Source: Acetobacterium bakii (GTDB lineage: Bacteria > Bacillota > Clostridia > Eubacteriales > Eubacteriaceae). Taken from it: a DNA stretch of 64,000 nt. This document shows, piece by piece, positions 25,691 to 35,263 of the stretch. The notes beneath the pieces were generated by a model. That model did no database searches. It was not told where the DNA came from and saw only the letters and a list, made by a program, of their open reading frames with translations. The stretch is taken from the NCBI RefSeq assembly GCF_001263355.1, contig NZ_LGYO01000009.1, forward strand, positions 1 to 64,000. The letters run 5' to 3'. Made by a program: the position numbers and the translations under genes. Position 1 is the first letter of the stretch; every line of letters starts with the position of its first letter.

Positions 25691-26548
25691 ATGATTGATA
25701 TTATCCCGGGGTATGGAGCATTTGCGTCATCCCCAAAAGAAAAAATCATCGTTCCTGAACAACCCTTAATGGTTCAGCATGCCCAGGGCTATGAATCCCT
25801 TGACTACAGAGCCTATGGCATCTCCCATTTTTATCGATTCCGGGTCACCCAGGAAATGTTGGAGAAAGCTACCATCGTTCCCGATGGCACAGTGGATATC
25901 ATCTTTCGGTGCAATCAGGATCGTCTGGATGTATCCTGCTATGGCGCTGTTCTTAAAATGCATACCATTGACTATGCTTCCGTTTTCCATCTGGACGATA
26001 ACATCTTCGGCATCCGCTTCCTGCCGGGCAAGGCCTTCTTACCCGGAGGCTATCCCATTGGAAGCCTCACTGAGTCTTCCCTTCCATATCCGGAAATATG
26101 CGGGGATCAAGTCATGATGGAAGGCATCACCCAGACGAACGATTTCAAAGAACAGATTCAATTGTTCTTAAATTCGTATATTCCGGAATATCAGAACTAT
26201 TACAGTCCCGGGATCCGGCCTTTCAGCTATCGTATGGTGGATGCAATCACCAATGTCGATGGCATTATCAATGTGAACGAACTAAGTCATACCATCGGCT
26301 ATACCCCAAGATATATCAACCGACTTTTTAATCGGGATATTGGCCTGTCCCCCAAGACCTTTTCTAAAATCATTCGTTTCCAGAATGTCTTGCTGGCGCT
26401 GAGGAAGGATCAGCAGGTTTCAGCCATTGCGGCGAACATGGGCTATTATGACCAGTCTCATCTGCTCAAAGATTTCAAACAATTCACAGGAATATCGCCC
26501 ATGAATTATCGCAAGTCAATGGTTAATGGTACGGCACTTCGGATTTAA
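25691..26548 (+). CDS. AraC-family transcriptional regulator
   Basis: 285 residues. The N-terminal effector region contains VPDGTVDIIFRC and GIRFLPG, typical of AraC regulators with a DUF6597-like domain. The C-terminal double helix-turn-helix comprises INVNELSHTIGYTPRYINRLFNRDIGLSPKTF-type segments and AIAANMGYYDQSHLLKDFKQFTGISPMNY. It sits between the FAD oxidoreductase and the ornithine cyclodeaminase-like gene and probably activates this catabolic island. Ribosome-binding site TTAGGG. Confidence 0.87.
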   Translation: MIDIIPGYGAFASSPKEKIIVPEQPLMVQHAQGYESLDYRAYGISHFYRFRVTQEMLEKATIVPDGTVDIIFRCNQDRLDVSCYGAVLKMHTIDYASVFHLDDNIFGIRFLPGKAFLPGGYPIGSLTESSLPYPEICGDQVMMEGITQTNDFKEQIQLFLNSYIPEYQNYYSPGIRPFSYRMVDAITNVDGIINVNELSHTIGYTPRYINRLFNRDIGLSPKTFSKIIRFQNVLLALRKDQQVSAIAANMGYYDQSHLLKDFKQFTGISPMNYRKSMVNGTALRI

Positions 26549-26656
26549 AGATAGCCTGCCAAGGCCTATTTATAGAATCAAAACAAAGCAGGAAAATAAG
26601 TTCATCCGAGTTATTCAATAAAAATTTAAAATAAAAAACTATTTGGAGGTTTTATT

Positions 26657-27799
26657 ATGAAATTACCAGGAATTGATTTATTGTATTTAAATGAAGCAGA
26701 TATGATTAAGGCCGGTGTCGACGATGTTGTCGGGTGCACCGATTGTATGGAAGAATTGTTAAAGCTTTTGGATAAGGGCGACTACCGTATGGGTGGAGAA
26801 AATGGAAATTCGCACGGTAGCATGATTACTTTCCCTGAAGAACCGGAATTCCCCAATATGCCTAAAAATGGCCCGGATCGACGGTTCATGGCCATGCCGG
26901 CCTATGTCGGCGGTAAGTTCGATGTCGCCGGGATGAAATGGTACGGCTCCAATGTTGAAAATCGTGATAAGAACCTGCCCCGATCCATCCTGATGATGAT
27001 GCTAAACGATAAGGACACCGGCGCACCCTTGGCGTTGATGTCTGCTAACCTGCTCAGTGCTTACCGTACTGCAGCGGTTCCTGGTGTCGGTGTAAAAAAT
27101 CTGGCTGTTAAAGATGCCAAAGTCCTTGGAATCGTCGGACCGGGAGTGATTAACTCCACCGCCATTGAGACCTTTGCCGGCCTGAGACCTTCGCTGACAA
27201 CCCTTAAAATCAAAGGCCGCGGCCAGGCTTCCATCGATCGATGCATTGAATATGTGAAGGAAAAATGTCCACAGTTCACCGAGATTATTGTCTGTGAAAC
27301 ATTGGAAGAGTGTGTCCGTGGCTCGGATATTCTCAGCTTCGCTACCTCTACCCCCATGGGAGCCGGCCCTTCGGCCTACCCCTTCGTTGATGCCGAATGG
27401 ATCAAGCCTGGTGCCCTGTTCTGTCTTCCGGGTTCGGCAGATTTTTCAGACGAGTTCATCCAAAGCGACAAAACCAAGCTGGTAGTGGACAATATTTCCC
27501 TTTATGAAGCCTGGGCTGAAGAATATCCCTATCCCACCTACAATATTGTGTATATCCTCGGTTCCAAATTTATGGATATGATCCACGATGGCAAGCTTGA
27601 AAAAACTGATATTCACGATTTAGGAGCCATCTTAAACGGCAAGGTTCCCGGACGTGAAAGCGACGACCAGATCATCCTCTATTCTGTCGGCGGCATGCCG
27701 GTGGAAGATGTGGCCTGGGGTAAAGAAGTTTACGACTATGCCCGAAAGAACAATATTGGGATCGACCTCAACCTTTGGGATAAACCAGCTTTGTACTAA
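26657..27799 (+). CDS. ornithine cyclodeaminase/mu-crystallin-family protein
   Basis: A 380-residue NAD(P)-binding protein. LMSANLLSAYRTAAVPGVGVKNLA is the conserved substrate-side region, and AKVLGIVGPGVINSTAIETF is the Rossmann loop. Some Bacillota relatives are named tyramine oxidase subunit B; others are ornithine cyclodeaminases or ketimine reductases. Next to a DAO/BFD pair, a role in processing the imine product is the simplest reading. GGAGG precedes the start, and a strong terminator follows at 27816-27845. GC-rich codon use like the rest of the island. Confidence 0.8.
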   Translation: MKLPGIDLLYLNEADMIKAGVDDVVGCTDCMEELLKLLDKGDYRMGGENGNSHGSMITFPEEPEFPNMPKNGPDRRFMAMPAYVGGKFDVAGMKWYGSNVENRDKNLPRSILMMMLNDKDTGAPLALMSANLLSAYRTAAVPGVGVKNLAVKDAKVLGIVGPGVINSTAIETFAGLRPSLTTLKIKGRGQASIDRCIEYVKEKCPQFTEIIVCETLEECVRGSDILSFATSTPMGAGPSAYPFVDAEWIKPGALFCLPGSADFSDEFIQSDKTKLVVDNISLYEAWAEEYPYPTYNIVYILGSKFMDMIHDGKLEKTDIHDLGAILNGKVPGRESDDQIILYSVGGMPVEDVAWGKEVYDYARKNNIGIDLNLWDKPALY

Positions 27800-27813
27800 A
27801 ATCTAAATGATAT

Positions 27814-27851
27814 AGAAAGAGCCACGGGATGTCCCGTGGCTCTTTGCTTTT
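27814..27851 (+). terminator. terminator of the amine-oxidation island
   Basis: AAAGAGCCACGGGA (27816-27829) and TCCCGTGGCTCTTT (27832-27845) form a 14-bp perfect stem, followed by GCTTTTC. Convergent with the terpene-synthase-like gene. Confidence 0.85.
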
Positions 27852-27918
27852 CTAAAGCAATTAAACTTATATTTTCAGCGTGGTGGTAATATTTTACAGA
27901 TCGACAATTATATTTATA

Positions 27919-29214
27919 TTATATTGAGTTTATTTCAATAACATCAGTTGCCATTAATATAACATCATCTATGGAGTATCCGTGGATACTTTCAAAGTTT
28001 GAATAATTAGTTCTTATCTTTTTATAGAGCTTTTTTGTGTATTTCATTCTAAAAGGAAGCTGTTTTTCAATTTTTTTAATATATTCTTTGCTATACAGGT
28101 TATGGTTTTGTGAAATTGCTTCAAAAATAAGAAGAACCAGGTTTTTCTTTAAGAAGATTTTCATTTTATTGGATTCCTCATCGATGAAGCCCACATCTGA
28201 ATCGTCCATTACTTTATTGGAGAAATCAAATAAAGCATTGGTGATATTATCTAAAGGCCATTTTTCTGAAGTAACCGAGAACATAGTCATATCTCCATTG
28301 TTCAAATCTTCTTTGGCATCCTGTAAATCATCACAAAACTGAAGCAGTGCACCAAAGGCAAATGCAAAATCCGCCTGAGATCCAGACAGGTTTCCATTTA
28401 CTAAATAGGCATCGGCAAGTACTGAGGCTCCGCCTTTTTCAGTGCTTATGCCTAAAACATCCCTTTCGTACGGTGAAATCATACCATTATGCTGGGCAAG
28501 ACTTTTGCATTGAGCATCATGGATGCATAAAAGACTTTCATATAATTCCTTAAAAATAGCCCTCGGGTATTGACCCTCAATGATACCAACCAAATCAAAC
28601 AAATCTTTTTCGTAAGCGTTTCTCGATTCTATTTCTTCGCCTGCCAACCTTAATCTGAATTTCCTATTAATATATTCTTTGTCCTGAAAAGATATTTCGG
28701 TACTGTCTAAATAATTATCCGTGTAAGGATAAAGCATACTGTAAGCAAAAACAGATGGCGTATATTCCACTTTTAGATTAAAAAGAACTTGGAGTATATT
28801 CATAATCCAAATATTTCTGAGGGCTTGGACCATTTTATCCAATTTTATATCGTTGTTAAAGGCTTTTACATTACCGATAAACGCATGTGTGATGATCGGC
28901 AGTGATTTTGCGAAATCACCATTAATTTCTTCTTCGGTAAAGCCTGAATGATGCCCAAAAGTTTTTATCATAGACCACAAAGTATTCTTCCAATCAGCTC
29001 GTTGATCTTCCTTTTCAGGGCACTGCTTAAGGTGAGAAAACAGGTCATTCAAGAACTTATTCATAGACTTTTCGCGTACAATTTTTTCTTGAATACTAAT
29101 TTCTTTGCCCAGGACAGGAAAATACTTATCAGTATCCCACCATCGTCTGATATATTTAATTTTAAGCTTTTTTATCATTGTATCCACAGATAAGTTTTCC
29201 ACAATTACCCCCAT
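27919..29214 (-). CDS. class I terpenoid-synthase-like protein
   Basis: A 431-residue all-helical protein. It has two aspartate-rich stretches at distances typical of class I isoprenoid enzymes: YPYTDNYLDS (residues 163-171; D166 and D170 as DxxxD) and FCDDLQDAKED (293-303; DDxxD). The central and C-terminal helices fit the prenyl-transferase/terpene-synthase fold, and such proteins are often called class 1 isoprenoid biosynthesis enzymes in Bacillota. It would ionise a polyprenyl diphosphate with Mg2+. The start is uncertain: ATG 29214 has a poor ribosome-binding site, and GTG 29202 has GGGGG five bases upstream. No other terpenoid gene is adjacent. Product unknown. Confidence 0.65.
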   Translation of the reverse strand: MGVIVENLSVDTMIKKLKIKYIRRWWDTDKYFPVLGKEISIQEKIVREKSMNKFLNDLFSHLKQCPEKEDQRADWKNTLWSMIKTFGHHSGFTEEEINGDFAKSLPIITHAFIGNVKAFNNDIKLDKMVQALRNIWIMNILQVLFNLKVEYTPSVFAYSMLYPYTDNYLDSTEISFQDKEYINRKFRLRLAGEEIESRNAYEKDLFDLVGIIEGQYPRAIFKELYESLLCIHDAQCKSLAQHNGMISPYERDVLGISTEKGGASVLADAYLVNGNLSGSQADFAFAFGALLQFCDDLQDAKEDLNNGDMTMFSVTSEKWPLDNITNALFDFSNKVMDDSDVGFIDEESNKMKIFLKKNLVLLIFEAISQNHNLYSKEYIKKIEKQLPFRMKYTKKLYKKIRTNYSNFESIHGYSIDDVILMATDVIEINSI

Positions 29215-29312
29215 AACCGATTGTAAGTCAATACCATCCTCTGAAAATTACATAAACATGAATCTAAATATGCTTAGATTTATGTTGTCGTTCTATTTCT
29301 TCTTTTGCAATC

Positions 29313-30245
29313 TTAATTCGAAATAAATAGTTGTGACCAGTAATGACCATATCCTGAATCGGCATAGGTATAACCAACACCCAGCTTAGTAAATTCCGGA
29401 TTTAAAATGTTGGCTCGATGGCCCTCTGAATTCATCCATCCACTCACAACAGCTTCAGCACTAGCCTGACCGGCAGCAATGTTTTCGCCGGCATAGCGAT
29501 AACTGATTCCAGCATCGCTTAATACTGTAGAAAAGCTGCGTTGATCCGGTCGGGTATGCGAAAAAGTGCCAATAATTTCCTGGGCTCTGATTTGTGCGGC
29601 CAGAGTTAAACTGGGATCGCTGGTTACAATGCCGAGATTTCTGGCAGCCCGTTCCTGGTTGACCAGGGCGATGACCTGTTCCTCAAACGGATTGGATGCC
29701 TGAATAAATGGTCTGTTCGTATTTCCCGGTGCAGCCGCTCCCTTAGGCACCACGACAATTTTGATGCCTTCCAGACGATATGAAAAACCTTGCGACCCCG
29801 CACTTTCGCCATTTTTTGCCCAGTCCAGCCAGCCGTGGTTTTGGGCATGAACTTGATAGTAAACATCAAACTGATCGGCATCGCTACCAGTGAGTTTGAT
29901 CTGAATTCCTTCCAGGCGAAGACCCTGGCCGGAGGTTCCGCTTATTTCTCCATTGCTTATCCAGCCTCTTTCGGTACCCTCTTCCCAGCCGATGTTTTGA
30001 ATATGGGTTTGATAGCTAATACCCAGATCATTTCCCTGGGCATCAAGTTTAATTTTAATGCCTTCCAAGCGAAGGGCCTGGCCAGAGGTCCCACTCATTA
30101 CGCCATTCGATACAAATCCCTGCCAACCTTGATTCTGGACATGGGTTTGATAACTCACGCCCGGCACACCTGCTGCCATTACACTGAGTGGAATAAATCC
30201 GAACATCAATAGTAGTGTTATAAATAAAACTGTAGTTTTTCTCAT
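29313..30245 (-). CDS. secreted ChW-repeat protein with CAP/SCP domain
   Basis: 310 residues. A signal peptide (1-24, ending VMAAG) is followed by three ChW repeats of about 45-50 residues (VSYQTHVQNQGWQGFVSNG; ISYQTHIQNIGWEEG; VYYQVHAQNHGWLDWAKNG), each ending in a SGTSGQ.LRLEGI.I-like unit. A CAP domain follows (residues ~185-310: EEQVIALVNQERAARNLG, FSHTRPD, AGENIAAGQ, MNSEGHRANILNPEF). Likely a cell-surface or secreted YkwD-type protein. AGAGG precedes the start. The SGNH protein at 35264 has the same repeat set. Confidence 0.9.
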   Translation of the reverse strand: MRKTTVLFITLLLMFGFIPLSVMAAGVPGVSYQTHVQNQGWQGFVSNGVMSGTSGQALRLEGIKIKLDAQGNDLGISYQTHIQNIGWEEGTERGWISNGEISGTSGQGLRLEGIQIKLTGSDADQFDVYYQVHAQNHGWLDWAKNGESAGSQGFSYRLEGIKIVVVPKGAAAPGNTNRPFIQASNPFEEQVIALVNQERAARNLGIVTSDPSLTLAAQIRAQEIIGTFSHTRPDQRSFSTVLSDAGISYRYAGENIAAGQASAEAVVSGWMNSEGHRANILNPEFTKLGVGYTYADSGYGHYWSQLFISN

Positions 30246-30498
30246 TTTTTACCTCTTCTGGTTAATTTTATATTCAGAAAACAAGATATTTTCTTACTAC
30301 CGCGGTATTTTAAGTAAAACTTTCCAAGGCAGCTTAGATTAAAGTTTAACGCATTTATTAGAAGAGTGCAATTGCGATGAAAAATCTCGGGTAATTACTT
30401 AAGTTTATTATATTACAAAACACATGAAATGAAACAAAATAAATAATTTCTGGAAATAAGCGCATAAATCGAATAAAGGATTGGTTAATGAGTTGTTT

Positions 30499-30900
30499 TT
30501 AAGGAATGAATTTGCTTTGGGATCCATAGGCATTTTCCCAATAACCGCTCTTAATGGCAGCTTCAATCGCCTTGAATCCGGCAGGTTTCATTCTTCCGTT
30601 TTTGATAAGACCCTCTGCTTTTTCCTTATTAACCTTCGACCAGATACTCTTAGCTCTGCGTGGGGTAAATCGCTGAAGATACATTTTTTCATCAAATTTT
30701 TCCTTTTGGCTATCAACCCATCCATAACATAATGCACTTTCCAGGGCTTCAGCATAGGATACGGAAACAATACCGGAGTTTTTTTTGGCAATCTGCAACC
30801 AGATTCCCGGTGATGTAACATGATTGTCCTCAAGCCATTTTTCGAATGATTTTTGATCGACAAAGAACATAATCGGCAATTCATTAGACTTCTTGATCAT
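30499..30900 (-). CDS. YdeI/OmpD-associated-like protein, C-terminally short
   Basis: 133 residues that match the first two thirds of the YdeI family: SFEKWLEDNHVTSPGIWLQIAKK, ALCYGWVDSQKE, FTPRRAKSIWSKVN and GFKAIEAAIKSGYWENAYGSQS. Family members continue for about 60 more residues; here a stop comes right after SKFIP, and the downstream sequence does not continue the domain in any obvious frame. GGAGG lies well placed before the start. It may be a truncated but expressed gene or a pseudogene. Confidence 0.65.
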   Translation of the reverse strand: MIKKSNELPIMFFVDQKSFEKWLEDNHVTSPGIWLQIAKKNSGIVSVSYAEALESALCYGWVDSQKEKFDEKMYLQRFTPRRAKSIWSKVNKEKAEGLIKNGRMKPAGFKAIEAAIKSGYWENAYGSQSKFIP

Positions 30901-30941
30901 TCGATGTGCCTCCTTATAGAACAGGAATTTGATTTTCTAAA

Positions 30942-31000
30942 AAAACAAGCGGTTATAGATCCTTGAATGGGATCTGAAACATAACCGCTTGTAAATTTTT
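30942..31000 (-). terminator. terminator of the DUF3786 gene
   Basis: ACAAGCGGTTAT (30945-30956) and ATAACCGCTTGT (30981-30992) pair perfectly, with an inner GATCC/GGATC stem. T-rich sequence follows on both sides. Confidence 0.75.
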
Positions 31001-31038
31001 CCTGGCATTGTCTGCCATAGCTCCCAATAATCGACCAT

Positions 31039-31674
31039 TTATAAAAGCAGTTTTAAACCTGCTGCAGCCACAAGACGTTTGATAAGATCGCAGCCAATAC
31101 CGATAACGGTTTCTTCATGGGTGAAATCTGTGATTTTTTTATCAAACAGGATGGTTGCCTCGGGAGGAAGTTCATCATCGCCATCCCAAAAGAGAAATCG
31201 AATTGGCATACAAACAAAGGCCATGGCCTGAAATCCGGCATCTGAATTTGACAGCCGTTCAAACCCCAGCTTTTCTCCGGCGGCAATCAATTGTTTGGTT
31301 TTGCCTTCAAATGTTTTGGCAAAAGGTGTGAGGGTTGACTTTTTAAACGCCGGACTGAATGGCGCAGCACCCTTGAGTTCATGCAGGGGAATAAACTGAT
31401 TGGAATTGAGCGGCGCTTTTTTTGAGAAATAAAACAGGTGGTAAATTGCGGTCAGACTATAAAAGTCCAATTCTTCTTCAGGTTTTTCAACGTTATAAAT
31501 TCTGGCATCGGAGCGGTTAATTGCATAGTCAACGCCAAAGTAAGTGATTGGCAGATTATTGTCATTGTATCCCGGAAGCCCCAGAGCAGCGTAGCGTTCC
31601 TCAAAATCGATCTCAAGCGCTTTCAGTCGCCAGTATTCACACAGGTTTTTGTAATTATCTTCTTGCATAGCCAT
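31039..31674 (-). CDS. DUF3786 domain protein
   Basis: 211 residues resembling the DUF3786 family of anaerobes. YFGVDYAINRSDARIYN, LTAIYHLFYFSKKAPL, FIPLHELKGAAPFSPAFKKS and MPIRFLFWDGDDELPPEATILFDKKITDF are its characteristic blocks. The family often occurs in corrinoid and Wood-Ljungdahl organisms; its function is unknown. The start has GGAG in GGAGACGGAGAA. Single gene with its own terminator. Confidence 0.78.
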   Translation of the reverse strand: MAMQEDNYKNLCEYWRLKALEIDFEERYAALGLPGYNDNNLPITYFGVDYAINRSDARIYNVEKPEEELDFYSLTAIYHLFYFSKKAPLNSNQFIPLHELKGAAPFSPAFKKSTLTPFAKTFEGKTKQLIAAGEKLGFERLSNSDAGFQAMAFVCMPIRFLFWDGDDELPPEATILFDKKITDFTHEETVIGIGCDLIKRLVAAAGLKLLL

Positions 31675-31885
31675 TTCTCCGTCTCCAGTTTCTAATCATC
31701 CATGATGAACTGATATTATAATTTAATGAACCGTTTCAATTATGATATAGTTATCTTTCGGATTTGTCAATATAAACGCAGGCAGTCATCATAGCTGTAT
31801 CAACCAGATCCTCCAGAATATTACTGTTTTTATTAATCGGTAAAAACAATTCCATTTGACTAAGATTATTTTTTTTCCCTGGTTT

Positions 31886-34123
31886 TTACAGGTACCTTGC
31901 GGTAATGGATTCTTTGCAGTTCTTTAGGTCAGCCGGGGTTCCTTCAAACAGAATTTCGCCTCCTCGGCTGCCGCCTTCTACCCCCATGTCAATAAGCCAA
32001 TCAGCGTTTCGGATGATATCAAGGTTGTGCTCAATTACAATCACTGTGTTGCCCTTAGCCACCAGGCGGTCAATTATTTTTAGAATACTAGTAATATCAG
32101 ACATGTGGAGACCCGTTGTTGGCTCGTCCATAATATAAATATTCCCCTTTTTACTCAACTCCTTGGCAAGTTTCAAGCGTTGGGATTCCCCACCGGACAG
32201 TGTATCGAGTGGCTGGCCCAATGTCATATAGTGAAGACCGACATCGGTGATATGTTTTAGCTTATTGCAGATTTCTTTTTGAGTAAAAAGTTCTACGGCT
32301 TCGGCAATGGTCATGTCAAGCACCTCGACGATGGATTTGGTCTTATAAGTGTAGACTGAAACCTCAGGTTTAAAGCGATTACCGTTACAGACTTCACAAA
32401 TCGTTTCCACCGAATTCATGAAGGAAAGATCCGTTTCGATATAACCCCGTCCCTTACAGGCCTCGCAGGCACCTTCCGAATTAAAACTGAACAAGCTAGG
32501 ACTGACATTGTTTTCTTCGGCAAATAATTTGCGAATGACATCCATAATCCCAGTGAATGTTGCGGTATTTGAGCGTAGGTTCCCGCTGACTCCGGACTGA
32601 TCAACAATAATGGCATCTTTATATTCCTGGGCGAAGACACCGTTAACCAGTGTGGATTTGCCGGAACCGGCAACGCCGGTGATCACTGTGAAGATCCCTT
32701 TGGGAATGCGCAGACTGACGTTTTTCAAATTGTGGAGGCTGCTTTTTTTTGTTTCATAGAAATCAGTGCTTACTCTTGGCGCACTTTTAAGCGGCAGGCT
32801 TTTTCCCATGTATTCACCGGTCAGGGTATTGGAATTTAATAGTTCATCGTATGAGCCTTCAAACATAATCCTGCCGCCGGCCGCACCGGCCCTTGGACCA
32901 ACATCCACAATATGATCGGCGATCTTTATCACCGCCGGATCATGTTCAACCACGATCACGGTATTGTCTTTATCCCTTAGCTTGACCAGTAATTCATTTA
33001 ATCGATGGATATCTCTGGGGTGCAAGCCGATGCTCGGCTCATCAAAAATATAGATAACATTGACTAGGCTGCCGGTAAGATGCTTAACCATTTTAACCCG
33101 CTGGGACTCCCCGCCGGACAGGGTGGAGGTTTCTCGGTTCAGGCTAACGTAATCCAAACCGATGTGAATCAGATCATTCAGCCGCTCGGATAGATTAGCA
33201 AGAATCGGCTCCACTTTTTTGTCCTCGATTTTTTGCACCAGTTCCAGCAGTTCATCGACTTCCAGGGCCGTAAAATCGGCGATGGTATAACCGTTGATCT
33301 TTGCTGCTAGTACGGTTTCATTATATCTTTTTCCGCCGCAAGTCGGGCATTGATTTTCGGTTGTAAACGGCGCAATCTTCTTTTTGGCTGTTTCGGATTT
33401 TTCAAATTCAGTTTTAATATTTTGCCTGATAAATCGTTCAACCAGCCCAAGATAAGTCGTATTTAAGCCCTCGAGAATGGGAGATTTCATTTTTTCTTCT
33501 GTGGCAAACACCAGTTTGTCATATTCTTCTTTTGTATAATCCTTTATTTTTTTATCAGCATCAAAATAGCCTGAAACGGCATACAATTTCCACATCCAAT
33601 TGCCCACCTTAAAACCCGGCAGTAAAATCGCCCCCTGGTTTAATGATTTTTCTTTATCTAAAGCTTTGTCAAGATTCAAGGTTACAATCTTTCCAATGCC
33701 TTCACAGGTTTTGCACATGCCATTTGGATCATTAAACGAAAAATAACTGGACGGACCCACATGGGGTTCCCCAATCCGCGAAAACAATAAGCGTATTAAG
33801 GGGTCGATATCCGAAATGGTACCTAGGGTTGAACGGGAATTACCGCCGATTTTTTTTTGTTCCACAATAATTGCTAACGACAGGTTTTTAATGGCATCCA
33901 CATCAGGGTGTCGATACTTGGGCATAAACACCTGAATGAATTTACTGAAGGTTTCATTTAACTGCCTTCCCGCTTCCTGGGCAATGGTATCAAAAACGAT
34001 GGATGATTTACCGGAGCCCGACACCCCAGTGAAAATGGTTATCTGTCCTTTGGGCAGGTTTAAATTAATGTTCCTCAGATTATTTTCTCGTGCTCCTAAA
34101 ATTTCAATCGCGTTGGATCCCAT
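31886..34123 (-). CDS. UvrA-like ABC ATPase (short paralogue)
   Basis: A 745-residue relative of UvrA, shorter than the ~940 residues of canonical UvrA. It has both ATPase units (Walker A GVSGSGKSS and GVAGSGKST; signatures LSGGESQRVK and LSGGESQRLK; Walker B IYIFDEPSIGL and IYIMDEPTTGL) and zinc-finger pairs (CKTCEGIGK, CPTCGGKRY, CEACKGRGY, CEVCNGNRF). The segment binding UvrB is reduced, as in class II/UvrA2-type proteins linked to drug tolerance or unknown DNA roles. GGAGG precedes the start. A true uvrA presumably lies elsewhere. Confidence 0.87.
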   Translation of the reverse strand: MGSNAIEILGARENNLRNINLNLPKGQITIFTGVSGSGKSSIVFDTIAQEAGRQLNETFSKFIQVFMPKYRHPDVDAIKNLSLAIIVEQKKIGGNSRSTLGTISDIDPLIRLLFSRIGEPHVGPSSYFSFNDPNGMCKTCEGIGKIVTLNLDKALDKEKSLNQGAILLPGFKVGNWMWKLYAVSGYFDADKKIKDYTKEEYDKLVFATEEKMKSPILEGLNTTYLGLVERFIRQNIKTEFEKSETAKKKIAPFTTENQCPTCGGKRYNETVLAAKINGYTIADFTALEVDELLELVQKIEDKKVEPILANLSERLNDLIHIGLDYVSLNRETSTLSGGESQRVKMVKHLTGSLVNVIYIFDEPSIGLHPRDIHRLNELLVKLRDKDNTVIVVEHDPAVIKIADHIVDVGPRAGAAGGRIMFEGSYDELLNSNTLTGEYMGKSLPLKSAPRVSTDFYETKKSSLHNLKNVSLRIPKGIFTVITGVAGSGKSTLVNGVFAQEYKDAIIVDQSGVSGNLRSNTATFTGIMDVIRKLFAEENNVSPSLFSFNSEGACEACKGRGYIETDLSFMNSVETICEVCNGNRFKPEVSVYTYKTKSIVEVLDMTIAEAVELFTQKEICNKLKHITDVGLHYMTLGQPLDTLSGGESQRLKLAKELSKKGNIYIMDEPTTGLHMSDITSILKIIDRLVAKGNTVIVIEHNLDIIRNADWLIDMGVEGGSRGGEILFEGTPADLKNCKESITARYL

Positions 34124-34216
34124 ATTTTCCTCCTATTCAAATATTTTTATATAGCGGTATACGTAACCTTAAAATTATAATTTCCCTATTTTTATTTACT
34201 CAAACAAAACTTAGCA

Positions 34217-34999
34217 TTAATCTTTAATTCCTCTGGGAATGATAAATGAACACGGCATCCCACACATGCATTTTCCGCAGGCATCGCCTAAACCAATGGA
34301 ATACTCAGGAACAATCTTTTCGTAGATCTGTTCGTTGCACTTTTTACGGTCAAAAAACACCTCGCCATCTTGCTGATCGAAAGCAAGATTCACACATTTT
34401 TCCAGACACTTTTGACAGGTTCCGTTAACCTTATAAAGACAATACTCTTCCTCAGATCTTGGAGTAGGAGTTAATTCCAGATCGGTTATGACGCTTCCCA
34501 ATCGGCCGCAACATCCTCTCTTGGTGATCAGCATATTGTGTATCCCGAATTTTCCGATCCCCGAAATATAGGCAACACTTCGATGGGACCAGTCACTGAT
34601 CAGTTTTTCTTCATCATAATTATACGTTGAAGGCAGTAAGGAAGCATTAAAGCCCATTTCGGTAATCGCTTCATACAGGTATCTGCTTAGATCATTAATC
34701 AGATTATTCGTCTCAATGCAGGCAATATCCCATTCTCTTGAGCTTTCCTCTCCGCCGATGTTGCTTTTAACAATTTCTTTGGAAAAAGGCAGGAAGAAAA
34801 CAATCACAGATTTGGCATTTGGAACAATATCGGCGGGAAGGGCATGGTTGGGCCCGATAATTTCCTTTAGCTTGGAGAATAGTTGATCTCCGGCATCGGC
34901 GAATCCAATAATCGGTTCTCGCCAGTCGGTTTCTGTATGTTTTAATGCTTTGTAGCTTTTAACATATTCTGTAATTAAGTCCTCAAGTTTTTTATTCAT
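34217..34999 (-). CDS. QueG-like iron-sulfur protein
   Basis: A 260-residue protein with the epoxyqueuosine-reductase-like middle (PNAKSVIVFFLPFSKEIVKS, then FGIHNMLITKRGCCGRLGSVITDLEL) and a double 4Fe-4S module. That module is seen as CQKCLEKC and, near the C-terminus, CGKCMCGMPCSF with extra cysteines. Shorter than QueG itself, it belongs to the broader QueG-like / double-cluster reductase group common in anaerobes. Some of these are linked to corrinoid reductive activation. The role here is undetermined. GGGAG precedes the start. Confidence 0.75.
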   Translation of the reverse strand: MNKKLEDLITEYVKSYKALKHTETDWREPIIGFADAGDQLFSKLKEIIGPNHALPADIVPNAKSVIVFFLPFSKEIVKSNIGGEESSREWDIACIETNNLINDLSRYLYEAITEMGFNASLLPSTYNYDEEKLISDWSHRSVAYISGIGKFGIHNMLITKRGCCGRLGSVITDLELTPTPRSEEEYCLYKVNGTCQKCLEKCVNLAFDQQDGEVFFDRKKCNEQIYEKIVPEYSIGLGDACGKCMCGMPCSFIIPRGIKD

Positions 35000-35190
35000 T
35001 AAGCTCCCATCACTTTATAAAATTTCAAAATATCATTGATTGATTTTCTTTGATAATTTATTATACATCATTTTTAATAAATTGTATCTGTGCAATAAAA
35101 CTTCCTCTCTTCCCTTCCCGGTATATCTCAATATATTAAGTGCCATTTCATTTTCTATTTAATTTGGTTAAAACAAATCAATTAATAACG

Positions 35191-35219
35191 TTTACATAGT
35201 CATCAAATAGGTATAAAAT
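35191..35219 (+). promoter_or_regulatory. promoter for the SGNH-hydrolase gene
   Basis: TTTACA (35191-35196), 17 bp, TAAAAT (35214-35219), about 40 bp before the start. Nothing else is obvious in 35000-35263. Confidence 0.5.
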
Positions 35220-35263
35220 AATCTTAATTGTCTATTCTATTTTATCGATGAAAGGAAACTCTC

